Source: Serilophus lunatus (taxonomy: Eukaryota; Chordata; Aves; Passeriformes; Eurylaimidae). From it: DNA of 64,000 bases. The translations under genes were made by a program, and so were the position numbers. The stretch lies in assembly GCA_013399895.1 (NCBI GenBank), contig VXBA01001792.1, positions 9,853 through 73,852 on the forward strand, given 5' to 3'. Below, in pieces: positions 1 through 9,440 of this stretch. The notes beneath the pieces are model-generated. The model worked only from the letters and a program-made list of their open reading frames with translations. It was not told the origin of the DNA and did no database searches. Position 1 is the first letter of the stretch, and each line of letters begins with the position of its first letter.

Positions 1-304
1 TTTTTTGTTAAGTGGCCAAAAGAGAGGAGCTATGGAAAGTATGAATACTTAAATTGCGTTTTTTGTTAAAATGTTGCTGGTTGGATTTAGGTAATAAACA
101 GCAAAGGTGTGCTGGAGCCGCAGATTCAGTAGTGGCAGAAAAGCTTGTGGCAAAGGAAAAAGCTGTTGATGATTCCTTTAATTGGGAAGTGTGTGTGTGG
201 GGTGTGTGTGTGTAAGTGCTTCCCTTCAGCATAAGAATCCAGGACTCGTGGGTGATGTTGGAAAGGTGTATTAAGAGGGGCTTCCCTGTGCTGTATGTCT
301 GTAG

Positions 305-439
305 AACACCCGTGAGACGGCACAGGCCATCAAGGGGATGCACATCCGCAAGGCCACCAAGTACCTGAAGGATGTCACCCTGAAGAAACAGTGTGTCCCC
401 TTCCGGCGCTACAACGGCGGCGTGGGGAGGTGTGCCCAG
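305..439 (+). CDS. RPL17: RPL17 coding exon, residues 28-72 (first RPL17 exon in the window)
   Basis: This exon encodes part of ribosomal protein L17 (uL22), a core protein of the 60S subunit that lines the peptide exit tunnel. It reads NTRETAQAIKGMHIRKATKY and continues to NGGVGRCAQ, matching vertebrate RPL17 residue for residue except for a K in place of Q in the DVTL(K/Q)KQC segment. A CTGTAG acceptor precedes it and a GTGAGA donor follows; 135 nt is exactly 45 codons, phase 0 at both ends. Human RPL17 has 27 residues before this point (from memory), so the start codon and first exon or exons lie left of the window and 1-304 is intron. Together with the next three exons it gives 157 residues, exactly completing the usual 184. 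No frameshift or stop interrupts it, so this is the intron-bearing functional gene rather than one of the many processed RPL17 copies known in vertebrates. Confidence 0.97.
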
Positions 440-1283
440 GTGAGAGACACCCCACGGGGGACGTGGGGAAGGGGGTCTTTGGTGGTTCAGAGAATGGTAA
501 ACTTTGGGTTTGAACGTGGGGTTTGGGTTGGTGGGAACTGTAGAGCTCCTTTTGCCCCTTGGGCAGGGACACGTTCTGCTGTCCCAGGTTGCTGGACAGG
601 GAGAGGAAAGTGGCTCCTGCATTCCAGGACAGCATTGCTTCTATTTGCAGTGTTTGCATGTAATTGACAGTGTTGAGTAAGGGGGAAAATATGGGTGGTT
701 TTGGTCTGCAGCAGAATGGAGTGGATTGTAATCAACTCTAATCTGTGATGTCTGGGGTCCTCAGCATAGGAAGGACTTGGAGGTGCTGGAGTGAATCCAG
801 AGGAGGCCATGGAGATGCTCCAAGGGCTGGAACCCTTCTGCTCTGGAGCCAGGCTGGGAGAGCTGGGGGGGTTCACCTGGAGAAGGGAAGGCTCCAGGGA
901 GACCTTAGAGCCCCTTCCAGAGCCTAAAGGGGCTCTAGGAGAGCTGGAGAGGGACTTGGGACAAGGGATGGAGAGACAGGACACAGGGAATGGCTTCCCA
1001 CTGCCAGAGGGCAGGGTTAGGTGGGATATTGGGAAGGAATTCCTGGCTGGGAGGGTGGAGAGGCCCTGGCACAGGATGGACAGAGAAGCTGCGGCTGCCC
1101 CATCCCTGGAAGTGTCCAAGGCCAGGTTGGAGCAGCCTGGGATAGTGGGAGGTGTCCCTGCCCAGGGCAGGGGTGGAACTGAATGATGGGATTTCTGGGA
1201 TAATGGGAGGGGAAGAGTGCCTGAGGGGTGAACTGTGTTGCAGAGAGACAGAAGCATAAGGTGCCTGTTGTCCCTGTCCCCAG
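440..1283 (+). other. RPL17 intron
   Basis: Intron of 844 nt. Its right half is a CR1 3' fragment (about 775-1185). The left part, 440-775, contains no exon, snoRNA box pair or structured element that I can support. Confidence 0.85.
775..1185 (+). mobile_element. CR1 LINE 3' fragment, sense orientation
   Basis: This copy begins in the GGAGGCCATGGAGATGCTCC region. It runs through the GGGATATTGGGAAGGAATTC, CTGCCCCATCCCTGGAAG and GTGTCCCTGCCCAGGGCAGG segments shared by all young CR1 copies in this window. The terminal segment is disrupted and the usual CCAACCCAAACCATTCTG end is missing. It is 5'-truncated, as CR1 insertions normally are. Boundaries are approximate. Confidence 0.85.
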
Positions 1284-1382
1284 GCCAAGCAGTGGGGGTG
1301 GACACAGGGCCGCTGGCCCAAGAAGAGCGCGGAGTTCCTGCTGCACATGCTCAAGAACGCGGAGAGCAACGCCGAGCTCAAG
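1284..1382 (+). CDS. RPL17: RPL17 coding exon, residues 73-105
   Basis: Thirty-three codons, from AKQWGWTQGRWPKKS to NAESNAELK, are the conserved central part of RPL17 (uL22). The acceptor is TGTCCCCAG and the donor GTGGGT. The exon is phase 0 on both sides and joins the preceding exon at GRCAQ/AKQWG, as in the human protein. The 844-nt intron before it carries a CR1 fragment. Confidence 0.97.
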
Positions 1383-1610
1383 GTGGGTGTTCCTCCCTGG
1401 AGCTGCCTATGTCCTTGGCACCACCTCCTTAGTGAACCCTCAGCTCCCTCGGCCTCTAGAGCTTGGCTATGTCCCTGCCAAATCCCTGGAAAAGCCCTCA
1501 CCTCCGCGGCTTTTCCGGGGTGACAAGAGTCACCCCCAGCCCTGAGGTGGGGGGGGGGGGTTGGTGTCTCTGGGGGTGACGGCGAGTCGTGGGCTCTGTT
1601 CCCCTGGCAG
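1383..1610 (+). other. RPL17 intron with a short hairpin and a G12 run
   Basis: Intron of 228 nt. It contains a perfect 8-bp hairpin, GGGGTGAC (1517-1524) and GTCACCCC (1529-1536) with a 4-nt loop, followed by twelve consecutive G residues at 1549-1560. No C/D or H/ACA snoRNA pattern is visible. Confidence 0.7.
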
Positions 1611-1802
1611 GGTCTGGACGTGGATTCCCTGGTCATTGAGCACATCCAGGTGAACAAGGCCCCCAAGATGCGCCGCCGCACGTACCGGGCGCACGGCAGG
1701 ATCAACCCCTACATGAGCTCCCCGTGCCACATCGAGATGATCCTCACCGAGAAGGAGCAGATCGTGCCCAAGCCAGAGGAGGAAGTTGCCCAGAAGAAAA
1801 AG
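1611..1802 (+). CDS. RPL17: RPL17 coding exon, residues 106-169
   Basis: Sixty-four codons, from GLDVDSLVIEHIQVNKAPKM to EEEVAQKKK, include the basic KMRRRTYRAHGRINPYMSSP stretch typical of uL22 proteins. The acceptor is CCCTGGCAG and the donor GTGCGT. GC-rich synonymous codons dominate, as expected for a highly expressed avian gene. The intron that follows hosts a SNORD58-type snoRNA. Confidence 0.97.
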
Positions 1803-1844
1803 GTGCGTGTGCCTCCCTCCCATCCCGTCAGCAGAGGCAGAGGG

Positions 1845-1916
1845 GTTGCTGTGATGACCATCTTAGGACACCTTTGGAATACCCATGAAAAAAACCACAA
1901 GTTATTTCTGAGCGAC
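1845..1916 (+). ncRNA. SNORD58: Box C/D snoRNA of the SNORD58 type in the last RPL17 intron
   Basis: A box C (GTGATGA, 1851-1857) and a box D (CTGA, 1908-1911) are 50 nt apart. The bases outside them pair as a terminal stem, GTTGC (1845-1849) with GCGAC (1912-1916), with one G-U pair. Between the boxes, GGACACCTTTGGA (1866-1878) matches the conserved core I remember from vertebrate SNORD58, whose human copies also sit in RPL17 introns and guide 2'-O-methylation of 28S rRNA. The same-strand location inside an intron fits release by splicing and exonucleolytic trimming. Human RPL17 hosts three SNORD58 copies; I see only this one, but the gene's upstream introns are outside the window. Confidence 0.88.
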
Positions 1917-2215
1917 CCCACTGTTTAAATCTTTAACACAGTGTTAAGTGCTTGAGAACCATGAGAAACGTTTGGGTTTTTTTTTTTAGTCATGCTGGGT
2001 GGTGGGGCAGCTACAGCATTCCCAGGGGTTGTGTCTGTGAAAATAGTGTGTGCTGTGAAATTTTGAGTTGAGAACCTGCAAGCAGTGAAGGGATTCCTGT
2101 TTGTGTGGTGAGGGAAGTACAAACTGTTCTCAGCACTTTTATTTATTTGTTTAGGTGTTCTGGGAAGGCATTTTCCCATTCCACCATTTTCTCATTCCTG
2201 TGCTTTGTTTTCCAG

Positions 2216-2263
2216 ATCTCTCAGAAGAAGCTGAAGAAGCAAAAGCTCATGGCTCGGGAGTAG
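2216..2263 (+). CDS. RPL17: RPL17 last coding exon, residues 170-184 and stop
   Basis: Fifteen codons reading ISQKKLKKQKLMARE end in TAG at 2261-2263. This lysine-rich tail is the C-terminus of vertebrate RPL17. The acceptor is TTTTCCAG. The 3' UTR is very short, with the poly(A) signal 24 nt after the stop codon, which is typical of ribosomal protein genes. Confidence 0.97.
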   Translation: MSQKKLKKQKLMARE

Positions 2264-2286
2264 ATCTGCCCAGGCAGATGTATATA

Positions 2287-2292
2287 AATAAA
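2287..2292 (+). terminator. RPL17 poly(A) signal AATAAA
   Basis: A canonical AATAAA hexamer lies 24 nt downstream of the RPL17 stop codon. A GT-rich stretch (GTGTGTTCTGGGTTGTGATGG) begins about 25 nt further on and fits a downstream processing element. Cleavage is expected near 2305-2315. Confidence 0.9.
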
Positions 2293-2341
2293 ACGAGAAA
2301 ACTTAGGTTTTACCCCGTGTGTTCTGGGTTGTGATGGGTGG

Positions 2342-2487
2342 GATCACAGGCTGATTTGGGTGGGAAGGGACCATCCACAGGGGGATTCCATGATCCATCG
2401 GAGTTGAAGTTTTCCAGGGATAGGGCAGCCACAGCTCCTCTGCCCATCCCCACCCTCACAGCCAGGAATTCTTTCCCGATATCCCAC
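2342..2487 (-). mobile_element. CR1 LINE 3' fragment, antisense, degraded
   Basis: Read on the minus strand it carries recognisable CR1 pieces, including GGGATATCGGGAAAGAATTC and the GGCTGCCC segment. Several internal parts of the family pattern are missing. It lies between the RPL17 poly(A) signal and the C18orf32 promoter. Boundaries are approximate. Confidence 0.65.
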
Positions 2488-2589
2488 GTAAAGCCGGGGC
2501 CGCCTGTCGGGCGAGCGCGGCCGGTGCCGTACTCCCATTCCTGTACCCTAGAGCGGGATAATTAACCCGGGATAACCCGGAACGCGCTC

Positions 2590-2725
2590 CGTGTCCCCGT
2601 CGCTGGAATGGGAGGGGCGGGGTTGCTGGTGGGCGGGGTCTGGCTGTCACGTGACGCGCGCTGCCACCTCCCATTGGCCGGCAGCACCGCCCCGGAAGTG
2701 CGGGGCCGTTCCGGGTCGGGCGCGG
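2590..2725 (+). promoter_or_regulatory. C18orf32 CpG-rich promoter and non-coding exon 1
   Basis: This GC- and CpG-rich stretch lies 1.8 kb upstream of the first C18orf32 coding exon. It contains a palindromic E-box GTCACGTGAC (2646-2655), an inverted CCAAT box ATTGG (2673-2677) and an ETS/GABP-like CCGGAAGTG (2692-2700). There is no TATA box. A consensus splice donor GTGAGT begins at 2726, so exon 1 probably ends at 2725 and is untranslated, as in mammals. The transcription start is not visible and is likely between about 2690 and 2715. CpG density remains high to about 3000. Confidence 0.7.
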
Positions 2726-3060
2726 GTGAGTGCGGGCTGTCGCGATATCCCGATAGAAAGATATCCCGACAGACGTCCTCGCCCCGCTGGCCGCGGGCGC
2801 ACGGGGTGTGCCTGCCCCGCGGAGCGGTTGGTCCTTCCAGGTGGGCTCGTCCCGTGTGAAAAAAGGGAAAACCGGCGTTTTTGGGTCTGCGTTGCGTTTC
2901 CCGGCCTCCGCGCCCGCTGGGAACGACGAGGTTTTCCTGCCTGACATTCCCTGTGCCCCCGGGGGCTCCCCGAAATACCCACCCGAGTGGGAAAGCCCGA
3001 CCGCCTTTTGCACTCTTTTAACTTTTTTCTTTTTTTTTTTTTTTTTGGTAATTACAGAGG

Positions 3061-3061
3061 N
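3061..3061. other. Single-N gap inside a poly-T tract
   Basis: One undetermined base lies between two long T runs (about 3029-3046 and 3062-3081). This is probably an unresolved homopolymer or a nominal scaffold gap. It falls in C18orf32 intron 1 and affects no coding sequence. Confidence 0.9.
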
Positions 3062-3236
3062 TTTTTTTTTTTTTTTTTTTCTTTTTTAATGGTTTCTGCT
3101 CGCCAGGCAGCGGAGCATCACCGAGCCACAGCAGGAATTCGGCAGCAGGAGAGTGTTTCCCCGCCTCGGGACAGGTGATTCCAGGATCTCGCGAACTCCT
3201 GGCACAGGGACGGGTGAGGTTTTTTTTGTTCTGGAA

Positions 3237-3430
3237 TTCTCCCCTGGGAGGGTGGGGAGGCCCTGGCGCAGGTTGGGCAGAGAAGCTGTGGCTGCCCCAT
3301 CCCTGGAGGTGTCCAGGACCAGGTTGGAGCAGCCTGGGATAGTGGGAGGTGTCCTTGCCCGTGGGAGTGGAACTAAATGGTCCCTAAGATCCATCCCAGC
3401 CCAAAGCATTCTATAGTCCTGTGATGATTC
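3237..3430 (+). mobile_element. CR1 LINE 3' end, sense orientation
   Basis: It carries the shared CR1 segments CTGGGAGGGTGGGGAGGCCC, GCTGCCCCATCCCTGGAGG and GGAGCAGCCTGGGATAGTGG. It ends in the family 3' terminus CAGCCCAAAGCATTCTATAG followed by GTGATGATTCCA. It lies in C18orf32 intron 1. Confidence 0.85.
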
Positions 3431-4533
3431 CATACCCTTGGATGTTCCCTCCAGCCAGCTCCTTCAGCTGCTGGATGAGTCCACAGCATCTCGATGGAAG
3501 TTTAATATTCAGGAAGTTCTGGTGGAGACAGTACCTGGAATACCTTTTTTTAAAAAAACTTTTAAGGGATTAACTCCTTCCTGTTGTCCTCCTGGACTCC
3601 AGGGAGTAGGTTTAAACTCGGTTGGAAGCAGCCAGAATGGGACTTTGAAGTAGTCAATTGGAAATAGATATTCTGTTCTTCCACAAGGCTAAAAATCTCT
3701 GGAATAGTTTAACAAAAAAGTGAAACTGGTCCCCAGTGAAGTGTCCACATCTGCCTGTTCATTCTCCATCTTGGAAAGGGTGTTTTTTCTTGGCTTCTTA
3801 GTGTAAGAACTGACATGTCAGCAGCCTGCAGAGGAGGACTGTGAAGGACAAAGCTCTCTGGCAGCAGAGTGTGTCTGATTTATTGCTTGTCAGCACTGGC
3901 AGGGACAGCAATAATCCCACTTAACTGCTTCCTCTCCCAGCTGTGCCTCTGCCCCTTTTGCTTTGGTTTTCTGCCTTTTTTTTTTGAGCACAGACTCCTG
4001 GCTGCTCCCTGGCCTTCGGAGAGAGGAGATGGTTCAAATCCTGCCTAGGATTCCCTTCCCTCTTCCCTCTGTCCTGCCCTTTGCTGGTAGCAGCCCATTG
4101 GATGGATGGCACTTCTGCTGTTTAATTTCTCCTTCAATGAAAAGGAGTGAAGGAAAACAAACCCTTTGGACTCTGGGTATAAGCAAGAGCTGGGCTGGTG
4201 TCTGCAGCTTGCTGCTTAAACTGTTCTCGTGTGGTTAAAGCAAAAACTCTCATTCCCTGAATTTGTCTAAATTGCAGCTGTAGGATTGAATTAATAAGAA
4301 ATTCAGGGTTTTTTTTGTTGTTAAATTGTGAAGAATGTTTCCCTTATTGAGGACTTTATAGCATTGAAACACAGTGGGTTTTTAAACTTTTAACAGCTGA
4401 TTGATAATTCAAGAATATTCACTGTTCAAATATCAAATACAGCCTTTATTTATTACTTAAAAGCTGTTTCCTTAGCTCATGGCATACCACACTCTCATTC
4501 TAAGCTGTTTTGGTTTTTTTTCCCCCTCACCAG
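3431..4533 (+). other. C18orf32 intron 1, right part
   Basis: AT-rich intron sequence without a recognisable repeat, exon or RNA gene. It ends in a long pyrimidine tract and the acceptor CCTCACCAG at 4533. Confidence 0.6.
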
Positions 4534-4786
4534 CTTTGCCAAAGGACAGGAGGGAGCCATGGTGTGCATTCCCTGTATTGTCATTCCCATCCTCCTGTGG
4601 GTCTACAAGAAATTCCTGGAGCCTTACCTGTACCCCGTGATCGCCCCCTTCATCAAACGTGTGTGGCCCAGGAAGGCTGTGGGAGATCCAGCAGGCACAA
4701 AACAGGGACAGGGAGGCAGCTCTGGGGACCCTCCAGCACCTTCAGCTGCGAAGAGACACCAGGAAGATGAGCCTGGGGGTCATAAA
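4534..4786 (+). CDS. C18orf32: C18orf32 exon 2: 5' UTR end and residues 1-76 (CDS from 4559)
   Basis: ATG at 4559 in the context GGAGCCATGG starts MVCIPCIVIPILLWVYKKFL, matching the N-terminus of vertebrate C18orf32 (UPF0729 family). Residues about 4-15 are hydrophobic, and after the KKFLEP motif a second hydrophobic patch runs to about residue 33. The rest of the exon is a polar linker rich in G, S, P and K. The human protein is small (76 aa) and has been reported at the ER and lipid droplets and as an NF-kB activator in overexpression screens; its molecular role is unsettled. The exon ends at an AAA codon before GTAAGG, phase 0. Continuing into the intron would add only VRLN and a stop. The first 25 nt (4534-4558) are 5' UTR. 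The gene lies 3' of RPL17 on the same strand; readthrough RPL17-C18orf32 transcripts are annotated in human. Confidence 0.95.
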
Positions 4787-5433
4787 GTAAGGTTAAATTA
4801 AGTCATAAAGTAGCCAGGGAAACTCCTGGGTGAACCACCCAGCAAGGGAGGGTCAATGGGTGTTTTTACAGACCTTTTTGTGGATGTTTTCTTATGAGCA
4901 GGAGTTACTGCTACTGAGCCAGGCAGAAATGATTGCTTCCAGACAGCTGCTGGTCTTGGGTGGATGGGAATTGCTCCTGTTTCCTGAAACTGCTTAATTA
5001 ATTTTTGTATTTTTTTTTTATGAGTGGCTGTTCTTTCAGAGAAGAAAAAAGTTGTATGTTTGGTAAATCACACCAGATGCATGAAGCAGAATTTATATAA
5101 AAAAAACCCCAAAACACCCTTCAGCCAGCTCTGCTGCTTGTAATGGGGGGAGATATTTAGTGTGTGTAAATTGTGCATTTATTATTTATCTCTTGTATCA
5201 AAATGCAATGGCTTGTAAATATTGTCTCTGCTCTTATTCCTCTCTTCCCTCTGAAGCAGTAATTACCTTTAAATCTACACAGACACCACTGCTTTTGGTT
5301 CTTACTGCAGATTTCTTCATAGACCTTCACTGGCTTTGCTTCCAGAAGCCATTTTTGTCCCCATCTGTTACTGGTTTGGTCGTGGAGCCCTTTCCTTGAA
5401 CGCCCCACTGATGGCACTGTCTTTTATTTGCAG

Positions 5434-5508
5434 TTTGAAAGCAACAGCCATGCAAATGGAATTGCTGCCACGGGATCCACAGCAGTCTGTGACAAGAAAA
5501 TGGATTGA
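5434..5508 (+). CDS. C18orf32: C18orf32 last coding exon, residues 77-100 and stop
   Basis: After the acceptor TTTATTTGCAG, 24 codons from FESNSHANG to VCDKKMD end in TGA. The end matches the conserved C-terminus of the human protein (ICDKKKD from memory). The joined product is 100 aa, about 24 longer than human, with the extra length in the polar linker at the end of the preceding exon. Membrane-proximal N-terminus and acidic/basic tail are both conserved. Confidence 0.93.
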   Translation, partial: FESNSHANGIAATGSTAVCDKKMD

Positions 5509-5606
5509 AGGGGTGAATCCCTAAGGATTTTATTCCCCCCCTGTCCAGTGTGAACTGCTGATGTTTCTCTCATTTTGAGATCCTTTCCCTTCGCTCGTTT
5601 TCTCTG

Positions 5607-5612
5607 AATAAA
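5607..5612 (+). terminator. C18orf32 poly(A) signal AATAAA
   Basis: AATAAA lies 99 nt after the stop codon. A GTGTCTGTTTTG stretch about 20 nt downstream fits the GU-rich element. A second, longer 3' UTR cannot be excluded. Confidence 0.85.
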
Positions 5613-6126
5613 ACCCTTCATTGCTTGCAGGAGAGTGTCTGTTTTGCCACCACGATGGCAGCTGGCTCATCTGATAGTGTAGAATATCTGAAAGCTGAAG
5701 TCATTGTCATTTTTCCCGCTGGAACTACTTTTCATCTGCCATCTATTTGGTGTGGTTAGAGCTTAGGTTAAATTAACTTATGAATAAATCCGTCTGTGGA
5801 AGGTAAATGTATCTTAGCATCTTAATTTCACTAAGTGCTAGGGCAGTGCTTGAGACTTTCACCTTAAAAGCTGTGTCTGTTCTTGACCTTGCTGAGGAGC
5901 TGTAGACTGCATTGTGGCTACAGAAGCTCTGGTTTAAACTATGAAGAATTTATATTTTTCATGCCAAATCTGTGGATGGGCTAAAAGAGTTATGCTATGT
6001 ATAAAACTTAGCTGACTAAAAGCAGAAATTCTTGATGTGATACTTCCATTCATAATTTTCCTTTAATTACTATGCTTTTTTTCCCTAAGGAGGAGCAGCA
6101 GAGGCATGATGCACTAGAATTGTTGC

Positions 6127-6196
6127 TTTATGTTCTGTTGTGGGGATTTAAAATGATCCAGTTTATGTTCTGTTGTGGTGATTTAAAGTCATGCAG
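6127..6196. repeat. Tandem duplication, 2 x 35 bp
   Basis: Unit 1 (6127-6161) and unit 2 (6162-6196) both begin TTTATGTTCTGTTGTGG and differ at only a few positions. This is a small local duplication. Confidence 0.85.
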
Positions 6197-6916
6197 TTCT
6201 GGCTTTAAAAAAAACCCCAACAACATACAACTGAAACCTCTTTAACATGCTCGTGGAAAGTTTAACTATAATAAACCAGGATTTTATTTTAAAAAACAAG
6301 TTGTTTCATACAATTGTTCTTGGCCTTCTGAGCTATAGGCATTTAAAGTGGTGACAAAATCTTTGAAAACCTGGAGACAGGCTCCAAACCTGATCATAAA
6401 GTGAACTCAGCAAGTCCAGCTTTGCCTCCTCCTGGGAGGATGGATTCTGGTGCTGACTTGAGTCCCAGCTGTGAAGTGTTTTAAGTGTCCCTGTGCTGAG
6501 TAGGGAGCAAAAGTAATAATTCCCACTTTGTTCTCTCTGCCAAACCAGAGCGCCTTTAGAGATTCAAAACAAAACCATTCCAGCAGTTTTGGGTTGCTAT
6601 TTATGATTTTAATTTCCCTAAAATCATACCTCAGGTATGCCTATGAGGACACACCTTTTTATACAACCAGTCCTTGAACCATCGTTGTGGTTCAGGTCTT
6701 GTTCTTGTGACAGGGATTTCTCCTGCCAGGTGATTAATTATTACAGTAATTAATTATGCCCACCCAATGCCTCTGGTGAGGTGCCCTGTTTCCCACCACA
6801 GCCCAGTTTGGTCTGAGCTTGTGTGAACCCATCTGTAGTGTTCCCAGATGGGTATCAGGCCCTTGTTGCTACAGCCATTGCTTCGGTGATGAACTGAATC
6901 ACAGAAAACTCATGTT

Positions 6917-6954
6917 GCTTAATGCTGTTTGCTCTGCTTAATGCTGTTTGCTCT
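6917..6954. repeat. Perfect tandem duplication, 2 x 19 bp
   Basis: GCTTAATGCTGTTTGCTCT occurs at 6917-6935 and again at 6936-6954 without a mismatch. Confidence 0.9.
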
Positions 6955-7080
6955 CCTTAATGAGCAAGTCCCTCTGGAAGTGAATTTGGCATTGCTGTTT
7001 AATCAGCTCTTGCATAATCCTTGGAACACAATCCCCTGTCAGATCAGTGTGTCTTAGATACATCTTTCTTCTAGATCAGT

Positions 7081-7585
7081 GAATCACTGAATTATGGAAT
7101 AACTGAGGCTGGGAAACACTCAACACCACCAAGTCCAACCTGAGCCTGATCCCCACCTTGTCCCCAAGCCCAGAGCACTGAGTGTAAGTTCAGTCATTCT
7201 TTGGACACCTGAAGGGATGGGGACTCCAAACCACCCTGGGCAGCCACTTCTAAGGCCTGGCCACCCTTTCCAGGGAGAAATTCCTCCTGTCCAAACTGCC
7301 CCTCCCCTGGCACAGCTTGGGTTCGTTCCCTCTCATCCCATCCCGTGTTCCCTGGGAACAGAGCCCAACCACCCTCCCCTGGCTTCCCTCTCTCTTAGGG
7401 AGTTGCAGAGAATTCCAGGTTTTCCCTGAGCCTCCTTTTCTCCAGGATGAGCCCCCCCAGCTCCCTCAACCCCTTCCCCAGCTCCGTTCCCTTCCCTGGA
7501 CACGCTCCAGCCCCTCAGTGTCTCTCTTGTCTGAGGGGCCCAGAAGTGCCCCCAGCACTGGAGGTGCCTCAGCAGGGCTGAGCAG
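7081..7585 (-). mobile_element. CR1 LINE 3' fragment, antisense, older subfamily
   Basis: In plus-strand reading it shows the typical antisense CR1 pieces GGCTGGGAAACACTCAACAC, CCTGGGCAGCCACTTCTAAG, CCTTTTCTCCAGGATGAGCC and GGACACGCTCCAGCCCCTCA. It lacks the TGGGATATTGGG segment of the young copies, so it belongs to a different and probably older CR1 subfamily. Confidence 0.85.
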
Positions 7586-8934
7586 CTGAGCAGGAATGTG
7601 TGTTCTGACATCCTGAGCATTGCCCAGAAGATCAACCCTCCTGCTGTTCCTCCTGTTCCAGGTAACCCCAGCCACTGTTTTAATATGTTGGGCACCGAAA
7701 GGTTCTGAGTGCATCCCTCTCTATCAGCTCTGAGCACCACAAAGAGAAGAGCAAGAGCTGTGCTGGGGCTACTTTAGTCTGTAAATGTGTGCAGTCAATT
7801 TATAAAGCGTGCATAATTCATTATTTCGAGTTGTCTATGATATTATTACACAAGGAGATGCATCAGGCAGTAACATGGAAAATAAAACATACAGTGAGTA
7901 AGATTGCAGGCTGCACTGGGCTTCCAGCTTTGTGTCAGCACCTTTTATAAACACCAGCCCTGCTGAAAAAAGCCTGTAAAACACAAAAGAGGCAGATAAT
8001 GCAGGTAAAACTACATGTTTGTGCTTTCTGGAATGCAGTTCCAGTACTTTTATTAGATGCAGTTAAACCCTAAGGCGAGTGATCTACATCACAACTGTCC
8101 TGAAGGAGGCATTTCACTGCAAACCCTGGTAGGACATTTGTGTTGTAACTCCTCTGTTACTACTCTTTTCCAATAACTGGTCAATAATCCTATTGTGTTG
8201 TGAATAATAATAAAAACAAACCAAGGTGAAAGCAAAGGAACTGCCTGAAAGCAAAGGAACTGCCTGAGCCTGGACAGGGGCGAAGGAGATCATCTGCTGG
8301 GATGCAAAGAAGTGCACAAAGCCTTGCTTAAGGACAATGTATAGACAGAAATTAAGAAATTCCTCTTGTGAGAATAGTAAATATCAAGTGAATTTAAGTG
8401 AGAAATTTCCCATATGTTTGTTACTTACTAAAAAAAAGATTTACAAAAGGTTTAGGTAGGTATCTAGATGATGGCAGGTAGGCATCTAACAGAATTTTCT
8501 AAGACTTACACAGAAGACTTTTAGAAAATTGCATTGTTGTCATCTTAAGAGACCAAAGCATTCTGCAAATCCAGTCCTAAGATCTTCACCATTGAAGTTA
8601 CCTGGCTTTATTTAAATGCTATTCAGGAAGGATCAATAAATCTGCACTTGAAAAACCATCATTCAAATCAACTAATTTCAAGTATTTTTTTTCCTAAATA
8701 GGAAGGTCTAACTGTGATATGGTACCTTCCATGTGTTGGTTTGCACAGGCAGAGGAATGCCAAGAAGTTAATTGAAATACACGTTTAAAAAAGACTGCAA
8801 GTGTATGCAAAAAAAAGTCTTAAATAAAAGTTTTGTGTCACACATTATTTTGATGGGCCTGATTCTGAAAGGAAAGGAAATTCTGGTAGGTCAAATTTAA
8901 CATGACCAGCTGCTAAGGATATACAAACTGACAA
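7586..8934. other. Spacer between a CR1 and a candidate minus-strand terminal exon
   Basis: AT-rich sequence without recognisable genes. It contains a perfect 19-bp tandem duplication at 8227-8264. Confidence 0.55.
8227..8264. repeat. Perfect tandem duplication, 2 x 19 bp
   Basis: TGAAAGCAAAGGAACTGCC at 8227-8245 is repeated exactly at 8246-8264. Confidence 0.9.
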
Positions 8935-9114
8935 TAAATTCTCTGCAAAATATTTATTGAGATATGTTCACAGAAAACAATTAAATTCTGATGTAATGAC
9001 ATAACACAATATGCTGTGATTACTCAGACACAATAATCCTGCTCCATCAGGGGTTCTGGGAGTTGTTGGATTTGCTGCTGAGGTTCAGACCTCAGAGTCA
9101 CTCCTTCTTGATCT
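8935..9114 (-). other. Candidate minus-strand terminal exon with poly(A) signal
   Basis: On the minus strand a good acceptor (GTTCTGCCTTTTACAG, ending at 9115) is followed by AGATCAAGAAGGAGTGA, which would encode EIKKE and a stop in one phase or RSRRSDSEV and a stop in another. An AATAAA on the same strand sits at 8958-8953, about 140 nt further. This combination suggests the 3' end of a transcript running towards C18orf32 and convergent with it. I do not recognise a protein, and chance occurrence of the signals is possible. Confidence 0.3.
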
Positions 9115-9440
9115 CTGTAAAAGGCAGAACATCATTGCTGAAAGAACACTCATTTCAGAGGCTGCAGGTAAAGGAAATGAAGACAAATTTAATTAACACT
9201 TAGCTTAACTAAATCTCCTTCCACAAGAACTAATTCTGTATCATTAAACTGCCCAGGACATGAGAGAAGGGATTATCTCCCTCATGCAGTTTTCTGATTG
9301 TTAGACCACACTCTCTGAACCAAATCAAATTTTGGTTTTAGCAGACTGCCACTATTCTGTGTTCCAGTGAACCTGACTGCAGGAATTTAATTGAAATGCT
9401 CTGGGAGGCCCGTTTGCCACAGTGATCCTCCTGCTTTAGA

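Larger units (their letters stand above)
5640..7080. other. Spacer downstream of C18orf32
   Basis: AT-rich sequence with no exon I can support. It holds two short tandem duplications, 6127-6196 (35 bp x 2) and 6917-6954 (19 bp x 2). Otherwise I see nothing structured. Confidence 0.6.

Noticed and set aside
1..304. Possible additional C/D snoRNA near TGATGATTCC at 168
   Set aside because: No box D with a matching terminal stem lies at the right distance, and no SNORD58 core is present.
1620..1928. ORF of 102 codons extending RPL17 past residue 169
   Set aside because: It reads through the GTGCGT donor into the intron and across the snoRNA. The conserved RPL17 tail is supplied by the exon at 2216.
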